Positions 1 through 6,110 of a stretch of DNA of 6,547 bases are shown one piece after another. The notes under the pieces are model-generated. The model saw only the letters and a list, made by a program, of their open reading frames with translations. It made no database searches and was not told where the DNA came from. Source of the DNA: Pseudomonadota bacterium (lineage in GTDB: Bacteria > Myxococcota_A > Polyangia > Polyangiales > Ga0077539); the NCBI GenBank assembly GCA_023428035.1, contig JAEYZO010000006.1:1-6547 (forward strand), in the 5' to 3' direction. Within the stretch, counting starts at the first letter, position 1, and each line of letters opens with the position of its first letter. The position numbers and the translations under genes are program-made.

Positions 1-29
1 GGACCGGGCTCCTGGCCCGGCTCGAGATC

Positions 30-446
30 GTGCCGTCGGTCGTGCACATCATGTGGAAGCGGGAGATGCTGCGCTACCGGAGAGACCGCTCGCAGCTCTT
101 CGGCGGCCTGTCGCGCACGGTCCTGTGGCTCCTCATCCTCGGCTACGGCCTCGGCGCGGCGCTGCGCGAGGTCGAGGGCCACGACGGGATGCGCGCGCTG
201 CGCGAGGCGATGGTCGACTACGACGCCTCGACGCGGGTGGCGCGCGTGTGGCGGGGTCACCCCGCGGTGATCGCGCTGGAGTCGGGCGACCCGAGGCGCG
301 CGGCGCGGGTGCTGGCGGTCGCGGTGATGGGCGTGGTGAACCGCGCGCTCGCGGAGGTGACCGACGCGCACGAGGAGGCCTTCCTCGACGCGATGCTCGA
401 CGCGCTCGACGACGAGGGGGGCGGGTCGCGCAAGCGGCGGCGGTGA
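30..446 (+). CDS. Chimeric or truncated ORF: ABC-2 permease-like N-terminus joined to an unrecognised soluble tail
   Basis: Residues 1-50 read like the start of an ABC-2 type exporter permease: the basic stretch MWKREMLRYRRDRSQLFGGL is followed by one hydrophobic segment (TVLWLLILGYGLGAAL, about residues 30-45). A full ABC-2 permease has about 250 residues and six membrane segments; here the frame leaves the family after residue ~50 (near nt 175-188). It continues as a soluble Ala/Arg/Glu-rich tail ending in a basic GSRKRRR, which I do not recognise. GTG at 30 is only the first usable start inside the window; the frame is open to the left edge and no clear ribosome binding site precedes it, so the true start may lie outside. 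An internal ATG at 189, preceded by GAGGG at 174-178, could start an independent 85-residue protein. The permease match rests on remembered family sequences; the chimera reading is inference. Confidence 0.5.
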   Translation: MPSVVHIMWKREMLRYRRDRSQLFGGLSRTVLWLLILGYGLGAALREVEGHDGMRALREAMVDYDASTRVARVWRGHPAVIALESGDPRRAARVLAVAVMGVVNRALAEVTDAHEEAFLDAMLDALDDEGGGSRKRRR

Positions 447-495
447 GCGGGCGCCGTGTTGTCGCCGCGGTGAGTGTGGGGCTACGGTTGCCGCG

Positions 496-1338
496 ATGAC
501 TCCGCCGCGTGACCCGTCGATGTTGCTCGCGCCCGGCGCTTCATCGGGCGGCGTGTACGCGCCCGGCGAGGGCCAGCCGTTGCCCGCGGTGGACGATCGC
601 CTCGTCGCGCCGGAGTCGGGCGCGGAGATCGTCGACGGCCGGGTGATCCACGTGATGGGGTCGAACCAGCCCCACGGGACGCGTCACTTCGAGGCGGCGC
701 ACGTCTTCGCGGGCGCGCTCGCCGAGGGCTACGAGGGCGCGGTCGACATGCTCACCCGCATGGACGCGGACAACGACGCGGCGCCAGACATCAGCGTGTT
801 CCCGTCGGCGCCTGACCCCGAGACAGGGGGGCGGCAGATCGAGGAGATCGCCGTGGAGGTGCTCGACACGGAGCGCTTGAGCCACGCGACGACGAAGGCC
901 GCGAAGCTCGCGGCGCGCGGGGTGCGGCGGCTGTTCGGCGTGAAGATCCCGACGCGGCGCGTGTACGAGTGGTCGCACGCCAACGGCGACTGGGAGCAGC
1001 TCGACGACGACGGGGTGATCGAGGACCGTTGCTTTCGGGTTCCGATCCCGGTGCGCGCGCTGATCGACCGCGTGCTCGCGGACGACACCGTGGCGAGGGC
1101 GCTGCTCGCGGCGCGCAACCGGGTGATCGAGGGCGAGCTCACCGCGCGAGAGGCCCGGGGTCGCGCGGGGGCCCTGGCGGCGTCGGTGCTGCGCGTGCTC
1201 GACCGGAGGGGGATCACGGTAGACGCGGCGTCGCGCGCGAGGGTGCTCGCGTGCGGTGAGCTCGCGACGCTGGAGCGGTGGCTCGATCAGTCCGTCACGG
1301 CCTCGCGCGTCGAAGAGGTCTTCGACAGCGAGGGATGA
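496..1338 (+). CDS. Uma2-family PD-(D/E)XK endonuclease-like protein with helical C-terminal extension
   Basis: This 280-residue protein has the Uma2 (DUF820) restriction-endonuclease-like fold signature. The N-terminal strand is AEIVDGRV (E44), the metal-binding Asp is in APDISVF (D98), and the Glu is in AVEVLDTER (E121). The Lys is K134, eight residues before the G142-V143 pair, as in the usual K...GV motif. All catalytic positions are present, so a working metal-dependent nuclease is plausible. Few Uma2 proteins have a tested function, and substrate and role are unknown. Typical Uma2 proteins are near 190 residues. The extra ~85 residues (about 196-280) are charged and helical, with LLAARNRVIEGELTAREARG and a later LATLERWLDQSV, resembling C-terminal regions of some Rpn/PD-(D/E)XK proteins. 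ATG 496 follows a 49-nt gap after the upstream ORF and has only a weak ribosome binding site; M9 is an alternative start. The gene converges on the RraA gene with 16 bp between stops. Confidence 0.82.
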   Translation: MTPPRDPSMLLAPGASSGGVYAPGEGQPLPAVDDRLVAPESGAEIVDGRVIHVMGSNQPHGTRHFEAAHVFAGALAEGYEGAVDMLTRMDADNDAAPDISVFPSAPDPETGGRQIEEIAVEVLDTERLSHATTKAAKLAARGVRRLFGVKIPTRRVYEWSHANGDWEQLDDDGVIEDRCFRVPIPVRALIDRVLADDTVARALLAARNRVIEGELTAREARGRAGALAASVLRVLDRRGITVDAASRARVLACGELATLERWLDQSVTASRVEEVFDSEG

Positions 1339-1354
1339 GCGCTCAACCGCGCGG

Positions 1355-1855
1355 TCACTCATGGAGCTTCGTGTCCGAGACGAGGGTCGCGTCGAGGTCG
1401 GCGTAGACCCAGTCCCCGGGGCGCACGGTGACGCCCGCGATGTCGACGGGGACGTCGCGCGCTCCAGCGCCGCCCTTGCGGCTCTTGCGCGGGTGCGTGC
1501 CGAGCGCGCGCACGCCGACGTCGCAGAGGACGAGCTCGGCCACGTCGCGCACCGCGCCGTGGACGATCAAGCCGGCCCAGCCGTTCTGCGCGGCGAGGGT
1601 GGCGATGTTTCCTCCGACGAGCGCCCGGCGGAGGCTCCCGCCGCCGTCGACGACGAGCACCCGTCCCTCTCCTGGCGACGAGAGGGTCTCGCGCACGAGG
1701 GTGTTGTCCTCGAAGAGCCGCAGGGTGACGGCGCGCCCGTGGAAGGCCGCGCGCTTGCCGTAGTCGCGGAAGACCGCCGGGAGCACGCGGAGCGAGCCGT
1801 CGTCGAGCTTGGGCTCGTGGGCGTCGCAGAGGTCGGCGGTCGCGGGGCTGCTCAT
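1355..1855 (-). CDS. rraA: RraA-family protein (ribonuclease E activity regulator / HMG-CHA aldolase-like fold)
   Basis: This 166-residue protein matches the RraA family along its whole length: TADLCDAHEP at the N-terminus, FGR-type FHGRAVTLRLFEDN (about 38-51), GRVLVVDGGGSLRRAL (64-79), GLIVHGAVRD (95-104), KSRKGGAGARDVPV (124-137) and PGDWVYADLDATLVS (146-160). E. coli RraA is a similar trimeric protein that binds RNase E and inhibits RNA processing. The same family was once misnamed MenG methyltransferase, and relatives act as 4-hydroxy-4-methyl-2-oxoglutarate/oxaloacetate lyases. The aldolase Arg-Asp pair is present (R103-D104), but the Asp 21 residues before the Arg is Gly82, so full aldolase activity is doubtful. 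I chose ATG 1855 because the conserved N-terminus begins there. ATG 1864, with AGG four bases upstream, would add three residues. A long hairpin (1879-1993) lies only 23 nt upstream of ATG 1855. Confidence 0.88.
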   Translation of the reverse strand: MSSPATADLCDAHEPKLDDGSLRVLPAVFRDYGKRAAFHGRAVTLRLFEDNTLVRETLSSPGEGRVLVVDGGGSLRRALVGGNIATLAAQNGWAGLIVHGAVRDVAELVLCDVGVRALGTHPRKSRKGGAGARDVPVDIAGVTVRPGDWVYADLDATLVSDTKLHE

Positions 1856-2230
1856 GCGCCGCATCGTACCTGGGACTGCGAACGCGGCGGCGACCGCCGC
1901 CGCGGATCGGTGCGGTTCGAGCACCCACGTCTCATCGGGCGAGGTGGGTGGTGAGCCGTCGACGATCCGCGGCGGCGGTCGCCGCCGCGTTCGGGCGTCG
2001 CGTACCGCCCCCCAGAACAATCGGACCGTCGCGCCCCGCGCGTGCCCCTGCGTGACCACCCCCGGTCCCCCGGGGCGCCTGACTGCTCGGACATCGATGA
2101 AGCACGCGACCCACGCCGAACGGTGCCCCGGTGCTCGTCGTGCAAGCCCGGAGGGCGCGGCGCGTCGACGCGGCACACCACGACCGGGGAGCTACCGCGG
2201 TCACGGCTCTCGCAGCGCGCTCGTGCGAGG
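1856..2230. other. 375-nt divergent non-coding region
   Basis: This stretch separates the RraA gene (leftward) from the small membrane protein (rightward), so promoters for both should lie here. I could not identify convincing -35/-10 boxes in such GC-rich DNA. Its main content is the large inverted repeat at 1879-1993. It also holds a short hairpin at 2060-2075 (6-bp arms, 4-nt loop) and a stem-loop at 2209-2229 just before the rightward start codon. Open frames cross the region on both strands, but their translations are Arg/Pro/Ala-rich without family resemblance, and I read them as GC-driven artefacts. Confidence 0.6.
1879..1993. repeat. Perfect 31-bp inverted repeat with nested inner stem (115-nt hairpin/cruciform)
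   Basis: Arm 1 (1879-1909) is the exact reverse complement of arm 2 (1963-1993), 31 of 31 bases. Each arm is itself nearly self-complementary (GCGGCGG / CCGCCGC around a 3-nt centre), so small twin hairpins are an alternative fold. The 53-nt spacer carries a second stem: 1922-1928 (CACCCAC) pairs with 1944-1950 (GTGGGTG), and 1913-1919 pairs with 1952-1958 using two wobbles. The whole element can thus fold almost continuously, leaving an apical loop at about 1929-1943. No coding potential is evident. It could be a small non-autonomous or REP-like element, or a structured leader of the leftward RraA transcript; a terminator is unlikely because the flanking genes diverge. Confidence 0.9.
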
Positions 2231-2701
2231 ATGCCGCCCGCCATGCCCGACCCCTACGGCCGCGTCCGCGACACGCACGAGCGCTCGCTCGACGCGATCG
2301 GCGACGACACCCTCCGCGGCCTCCTCGCGATGCGGCGCGACCAGTTCAAGCCCACGCTCGCGGCGCTCCTCCCCGTGATCGTCGCGGGTCAGGCGCTCAT
2401 CCATCGCTACGGCTGGGCCTCGCGGCGCCCGCTCCTCACGCTCGGCGTGATGTACCTCCTCCCCATCGCGGTGATGCTCGCTGCGCGGGCGGCCCTCGAC
2501 TGGCGCTTCCGCGCTGCGTGTCGACGCGCCGGGCTCTCCGACGCGGGCCTGCGCGAGCTGCGCGAGCGCCTGCGCGGTCTTCCACCGAGGCTCCCTCCCG
2601 CCTCGGCCGAGGAGCTCCTCGCTCACGTTCGCGCGCGAGCCCTCGTTCACGCCCTCCGCGGGGTCACCCCCTCCGCGTCGAGCAGGCCCGGCAGCGCGTA
2701 G
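2231..2701 (+). CDS. Small protein with two predicted membrane segments, function unknown
   Basis: I do not recognise a family. From ATG 2231 the product is 156 residues: a polar N-terminus (1-40), two hydrophobic stretches at about 41-58 (PTLAALLPVIVAGQALIH) and 67-86 (PLLTLGVMYLLPIAVMLAAR), and a cationic, helix-prone cytoplasmic-looking tail (about 92-145). The short RYGWASRR turn between the hydrophobic stretches suggests a helical hairpin with both termini on one side of the membrane. GAGG lies directly before ATG 2231 and 12 nt before the second candidate, ATG 2243 (152 residues), so neither start has ideal spacing. The same frame is open upstream to about 2042, but that extension is Pro/Arg-rich and unconvincing. 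The 3' end overlaps the convergent flavin-binding protein gene by 55 bp. Confidence 0.62.
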   Translation: MPPAMPDPYGRVRDTHERSLDAIGDDTLRGLLAMRRDQFKPTLAALLPVIVAGQALIHRYGWASRRPLLTLGVMYLLPIAVMLAARAALDWRFRAACRRAGLSDAGLRELRERLRGLPPRLPPASAEELLAHVRARALVHALRGVTPSASSRPGSA

Positions 2702-3144
2702 GCCCGACCGAAGCCCAGCACCAGCGACCCGCTGTCGACCACGGGTGCCAGCTCCACGAAGTGAAAGTCGCTCAGGCCCAGCAGCGTCGGCGCCATCGCG
2801 GGGAAGCGCCCGCTGTACAGCTCCTCCGCCCCGCGCTCCCTCGCCTCGTCGCGCGTGACGAAGCGCGCCGTCGCCCTGAAGCTCAACCGCGCCAGCGCGT
2901 GGTTCTCTCTGGGGTCTCCCTCGCGCGCCGGGTCGGCGATCAAGACCGCGCAGCGGGGGTCGCGACGCAGCGCCCCCGTGTGCGCCGAGAGCTCGCTCAC
3001 CAGGAGGTACAGCCGCGCTGGCTCCGCGGCGTACACGAAGGGCACCAGCGACGCGGCGGGCGCGCCCTCGGCGTCGAGGGTCGACAGCGCGGCTACGGGC
3101 ACCGTCGACAAGAGCCTGGCCGTCTCTTCAGCGGGGGTTCCCAT
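2647..3144 (-). CDS. Pyridoxamine 5'-phosphate oxidase-like (HugZ-type) flavin-binding protein
   Basis: This 165-residue split-barrel protein carries the hallmarks of PNPOx-like HugZ-type proteins. They are VAALSTLDAEGAPAASLVPF (about 17-36), LYLLVSELSAHTGALRRDPR (45-64), LIADPAREGDPRENHALARL (68-87), a strand-helix region with RFPAM (113-117), FHFVELAPV (128-136), and the near-terminal GFGRAYAL (144-151). Such proteins usually bind FMN or haem and act in redox or haem-related reactions in the cytoplasm; the actual substrate cannot be read here. The C-terminal DUF2470 domain found in longer HugZ relatives is absent, so this is a single-domain version. ATG 3144 fits the family N-terminus; GAGA lies about eight bases upstream. 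The frame stays open further upstream, but that part would run into the acylase gene and has no family similarity. It is divergent from the acylase lipoprotein gene across a 139-bp gap. Confidence 0.85.
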   Translation of the reverse strand: MGTPAEETARLLSTVPVAALSTLDAEGAPAASLVPFVYAAEPARLYLLVSELSAHTGALRRDPRCAVLIADPAREGDPRENHALARLSFRATARFVTRDEARERGAEELYSGRFPAMAPTLLGLSDFHFVELAPVVDSGSLVLGFGRAYALPGLLDAEGVTPRRA

Positions 3145-3192
3145 GCGGCCATTCTCGCACCACGGGGGCGGAGCTCTGCACGCTTCCACCGC

Positions 3193-3212
3193 CGCGGCGT
3201 GTTCACGCCGCG
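3193..3212. promoter_or_regulatory. 20-bp palindrome in divergent intergenic region (operator candidate)
   Basis: Two perfect 9-bp arms (CGCGGCGTG and CACGCCGCG) flank a central TT. The site lies about 50 bp before the PNPOx-like start and 71 bp before the acylase start, where a dimeric regulator controlling both divergent genes could bind. As RNA it would form an 8-bp stem with a GTTC tetraloop, but no T-run follows, so a terminator is less likely. The symmetry is seen directly; the regulatory role is inference, and GC-rich DNA produces such palindromes more often than average DNA. Confidence 0.35.
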
Positions 3213-3283
3213 TGCCCGGCGACCCGCTCGCACCGCGCGAGAGGGATGGACGGCCCGCGCAAAGGGCGAGAACCTCCGCACCC

Positions 3284-6109
3284 ATGCGACGGTGGTTCCT
3301 TGCGATGGGCGTGCTCGGCCTCGGGGCCTGCACCGACGACAACCCGAGCGCCGGCAACGACGCGGGCACCGCTGACGCGCCGCGCGCCGACGCGGGCACG
3401 CCCACGCGCGTCGAGGACATCCCCATCACCACCACGCTGCGCCTGCCCGGGCTCAGCGCCCCCGTCGACATCGCCACCGACGGCATGGGGTGGAAGCACA
3501 TCCGCGCCGCGACCCTGCGCGACGCCGCCATCGCCCAGGGCTACGTGCAGGCCAGCGAGCGCATGGCCCAGATGGACCTCCTACGCCGCCTCTCGTCGGG
3601 CACCCTGGGGGAGCGCTTCGGCGTGGTGAACCCCGCGGCGATCAACCAGGACCTCGCCCTGCGCGTGGTGGGCCTGCGCCGCGCCGCCGCCGCCATGTGG
3701 CAGCAGATGCAGTCGGGCCCGAGCCGCGAGCGCACCCTGCTCGAGGGCTTCACCGCGGGCGTGAACCTCTGGCTCGCCGCGCTCCGACGCAACGAGGTGA
3801 GCGCGCCGCCGGCCACCGAGCTCGTCCTCGACGCGAGCACCCCCGACTGGGACCCCGTCGACTCGCTCACCATCGGCCGCTACCAGTCGTACTCGCTGTC
3901 GTACACCGCGAGCGACGACATCAACCGCTCGCGCACCGTCGACCTCGCGGGCCGCGTCTTCGACGACGCCGACGCCACCGCCAACCCCCTCCTCGCCGCG
4001 CGACGCGGCGCCGCGTGGGACCTGCTCGTCTGGCGCGCGCCCTCCACCGCCACCGTCGTCGGTGACTTCTACAGCGGCGCCTCACCCCTGCACCTCAGCG
4101 ACCGGCGCTCGCTCCGACCGCGCGTGCCCGCGTCGGTGTACGCCGGGGCGCAGACCTTCCTCAACTCGGTGGATCGCGCGTTCTCCATCTGGGGAGACCA
4201 GTCGCGCGGGAGCAACAACTGGGTGCTCCACCCCAGCGTCGCGGCGAGCGGGCACGCGATCCTCGCGAACGACCCGCACCTGCAGCTCTCCGCGCCCGCC
4301 ATCTGGTGGGGCACGCACCTCACCGTCACCCAGGGCGACGACGCCGTCGACGTCGCGGGGACGACCTTCCCGGGCATCCCCGGGGTCATCATCGGGTTCA
4401 CGCCGCGCCTCGCGTGGGGCGTCACCACCGCCTACTACGACGTCACCGACGTCTACATGGAGACCATCACCCCGGGCACCAACGGCGGTCCCGACACCGT
4501 GCGCTTCAACGGCGCCGACGTGCCCATCCAGGTCATCACCGAGACCGTGCCCACGGGCGCGGGGTCGAGCTACGAGGCGCGCATCGAGGTGGTGCCGCAC
4601 CACGGGCCGATCCTCCCGACGATCCAGAACGGTCGCATCGTGCCGCGCGCGGGCAACACCGCCCTCTCGATCAAGTGGACGGGCCACCAGCCCACCACCG
4701 AGATCGCGGCCTTCGTGGGCATGGCCTACGCGCAGAACGCGACGGAGGCCCGAGCGGCGATCCAGCGCTTCGGCGTCGGCGCGCAGAACTGGGTCTTCGC
4801 CGACGTGCAAGGGAACGCGGGCTACCAGTCGAGCGCGGTGATCCCGCGGCGCGCGCCCGGCGCCCTCGCGTGGACGCCCACCAACCTCCGCGGCGCCAAC
4901 CCCTGCACCGTGCTCCCCGGCGACGGCACCGCCGAGTGGACCGGGGTGATCCCGCAGGAGCGCATCCCGCAGGCCACCCTCACCGCGCAGCGGCCCTACG
5001 TCGCCACGGCCAACAACGACCAGACCGGCGCGACCCTCGACAACAACCCCTTCGACGCGCCGGAGTACCTCTCCTGTGACTACGCCTGGGGCTGGCGCCA
5101 GGAGCGCATCCTCCAGCGGCTGCAGCAGCTCGGCACCGGCGCGACGCGCGAGGCGATGGAGGCCATCCAGGCCGACGCCACGGTGCTCGGCGCGGGCCGC
5201 TACCGGCCCTTCCTCGCGGCGGCGATGACCCGCCTCGAGGCCGAGTGGACCACCCCGGGGACGCACGCCGACCTCTCGGCGCTGGCCACGACCCTCATGC
5301 CGCGGCAGGCCCGGCTGCGCGACGCGGCGCGGCGCATCGCGATGTGGTCCCTCGACGGAGCGTCGGGCGTGGGTGACAACGTCACCGAGGCGCAGCGCAG
5401 CGACTCCGTCGCGTCGACGCTCTTCCACGGGTGGATGGTCGCGCTGATCCGCGGGACCTTCTCCGACGAGCAGGCCGCGGTGAACACCGCCACGATGAGC
5501 TCGCTCTCCATCGACGGCGTCGCGGCCATCCTCCACATGCTGGAGCACCCGACGGAGCTGCACGCGCGCGACCCGATGACCAACGAGAGCGCGCTGTGGG
5601 ACGACCTCTCGACGACGGACGTGCGCGAGACCCGCGACGTGATCCTGCTGCGGGCGCTCGACACGGCGATGACCGAGCTCGCGCGGGTGACCCGCAGCGA
5701 CGACGTGGCCCAGTGGCTCTGGGGCCCGCTCCACACGGTGCGCTTCGGCTCGCTCATCCCGGGCACCGGCGCGGAGCTGTCGATCCCGCCGGACGGAGAC
5801 TCGACCTTCCCCAACGGCTTCCCGCGGCAGGGAGGGCTGGAGGTGGTCGACGCGTCTCACCCCGGCCTCGGCAGCTACAGCTTCTCCTACGGCTCGGGGC
5901 CCTCGCAGCGCTTCACCGTCGACCTCGACCCCGCGGGGCCCGTCGCCTACAACGCCATCCCCGGCGGGCAGTCGATGGACAACACCTCGCCGCACTTCCG
6001 CGACGCCGCGGAGCTGTGGCGCGTGAACCGCTCGCACCGGGTGTGGATCCTGGAGCGCGACGTGGCCGCCAACGCCTCGCGCCGCGACCGCTTCGAGCCC
6101 ATGCCCTGA
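3284..6109 (+). CDS. Penicillin acylase family lipoprotein (N-terminal nucleophile amidohydrolase)
   Basis: This 941-residue protein opens with a lipoprotein signal (MRRWFLAMGVLGLGAC, lipobox LGAC, lipidated C16). An Asp/Ala/Gly-rich linker follows to about residue 40, so it should be exported and membrane-anchored. The alpha part (about 45-290) holds AIAQGYVQASERMAQMDLLR. The autocleavage site is RG|SNNW at S310, the beta-chain nucleophile. HAILANDPHL places His332 at beta position 23, as in PvdQ-type acylases. PGIPGVIIGFTPRLAWGVTT matches the next conserved block, and ATANND puts Asn577/578 at beta 268/269, the expected oxyanion-hole Asn. PGGQSMDNTSPHFRDAAELW near the C-terminus is also typical. 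Beta would be about 632 residues; cysteines 541 and 598 could form a disulfide. Substrates in this family include beta-lactam side chains, acyl-homoserine lactones and acyl-peptides; this one cannot be assigned. ATG 3284 is chosen because it gives an ideal signal peptide; the frame is open further upstream. The isochorismate-synthase-like gene begins one base after its stop. Confidence 0.93.
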   Translation: MRRWFLAMGVLGLGACTDDNPSAGNDAGTADAPRADAGTPTRVEDIPITTTLRLPGLSAPVDIATDGMGWKHIRAATLRDAAIAQGYVQASERMAQMDLLRRLSSGTLGERFGVVNPAAINQDLALRVVGLRRAAAAMWQQMQSGPSRERTLLEGFTAGVNLWLAALRRNEVSAPPATELVLDASTPDWDPVDSLTIGRYQSYSLSYTASDDINRSRTVDLAGRVFDDADATANPLLAARRGAAWDLLVWRAPSTATVVGDFYSGASPLHLSDRRSLRPRVPASVYAGAQTFLNSVDRAFSIWGDQSRGSNNWVLHPSVAASGHAILANDPHLQLSAPAIWWGTHLTVTQGDDAVDVAGTTFPGIPGVIIGFTPRLAWGVTTAYYDVTDVYMETITPGTNGGPDTVRFNGADVPIQVITETVPTGAGSSYEARIEVVPHHGPILPTIQNGRIVPRAGNTALSIKWTGHQPTTEIAAFVGMAYAQNATEARAAIQRFGVGAQNWVFADVQGNAGYQSSAVIPRRAPGALAWTPTNLRGANPCTVLPGDGTAEWTGVIPQERIPQATLTAQRPYVATANNDQTGATLDNNPFDAPEYLSCDYAWGWRQERILQRLQQLGTGATREAMEAIQADATVLGAGRYRPFLAAAMTRLEAEWTTPGTHADLSALATTLMPRQARLRDAARRIAMWSLDGASGVGDNVTEAQRSDSVASTLFHGWMVALIRGTFSDEQAAVNTATMSSLSIDGVAAILHMLEHPTELHARDPMTNESALWDDLSTTDVRETRDVILLRALDTAMTELARVTRSDDVAQWLWGPLHTVRFGSLIPGTGAELSIPPDGDSTFPNGFPRQGGLEVVDASHPGLGSYSFSYGSGPSQRFTVDLDPAGPVAYNAIPGGQSMDNTSPHFRDAAELWRVNRSHRVWILERDVAANASRRDRFEPMP

Positions 6110-6110
6110 C

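Noticed and set aside
1336..1354. Two adjacent palindromes (TGAGCGCTCA and CCGCGCGG) between convergent stop codons, considered as a bidirectional terminator
   Set aside because: The stems are very short, there is no T-run on either strand, and the first palindrome includes the Uma2 stop codon. The evidence is too weak for a terminator call.
541..1362. Long minus-strand open frame opposite the Uma2 gene
   Set aside because: It is Arg/His/Val-rich without motifs, while the plus-strand frame carries the full PD-(D/E)XK signature.
1355..1855. Calling this gene menG (demethylmenaquinone methyltransferase) and linking it to the isochorismate synthase at the right edge
   Set aside because: The methyltransferase name for this family is a known historical misannotation. 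The fold lacks an SAM-binding motif and the two genes are over 4 kb apart with unrelated genes between.
2060..2075. CCCCGG/CCGGGG hairpin in the divergent intergenic region
   Set aside because: A 6-bp stem of pure G/C is common by chance at this composition, and there is no T-run or positional logic.
1856..2176. N-terminal extension of the RraA-like protein through the inverted repeat
   Set aside because: The added ~107 residues are low-complexity Arg/Pro/Ala sequence and RraA proteins start at the conserved region near 1855. Absence of stops is expected at this GC content.
2855..3283. Upstream extension of the acylase reading frame (an earlier ATG at 2855)
   Set aside because: The extension runs antisense through the PNPOx-like gene and would bury the clear lipoprotein signal peptide that begins at 3284.
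3145..3531. N-terminal extension of the PNPOx-like protein up to 3531
   Set aside because: It would overlap the acylase signal peptide and N-terminus, has no family similarity, and the recognisable fold begins right after ATG 3144.
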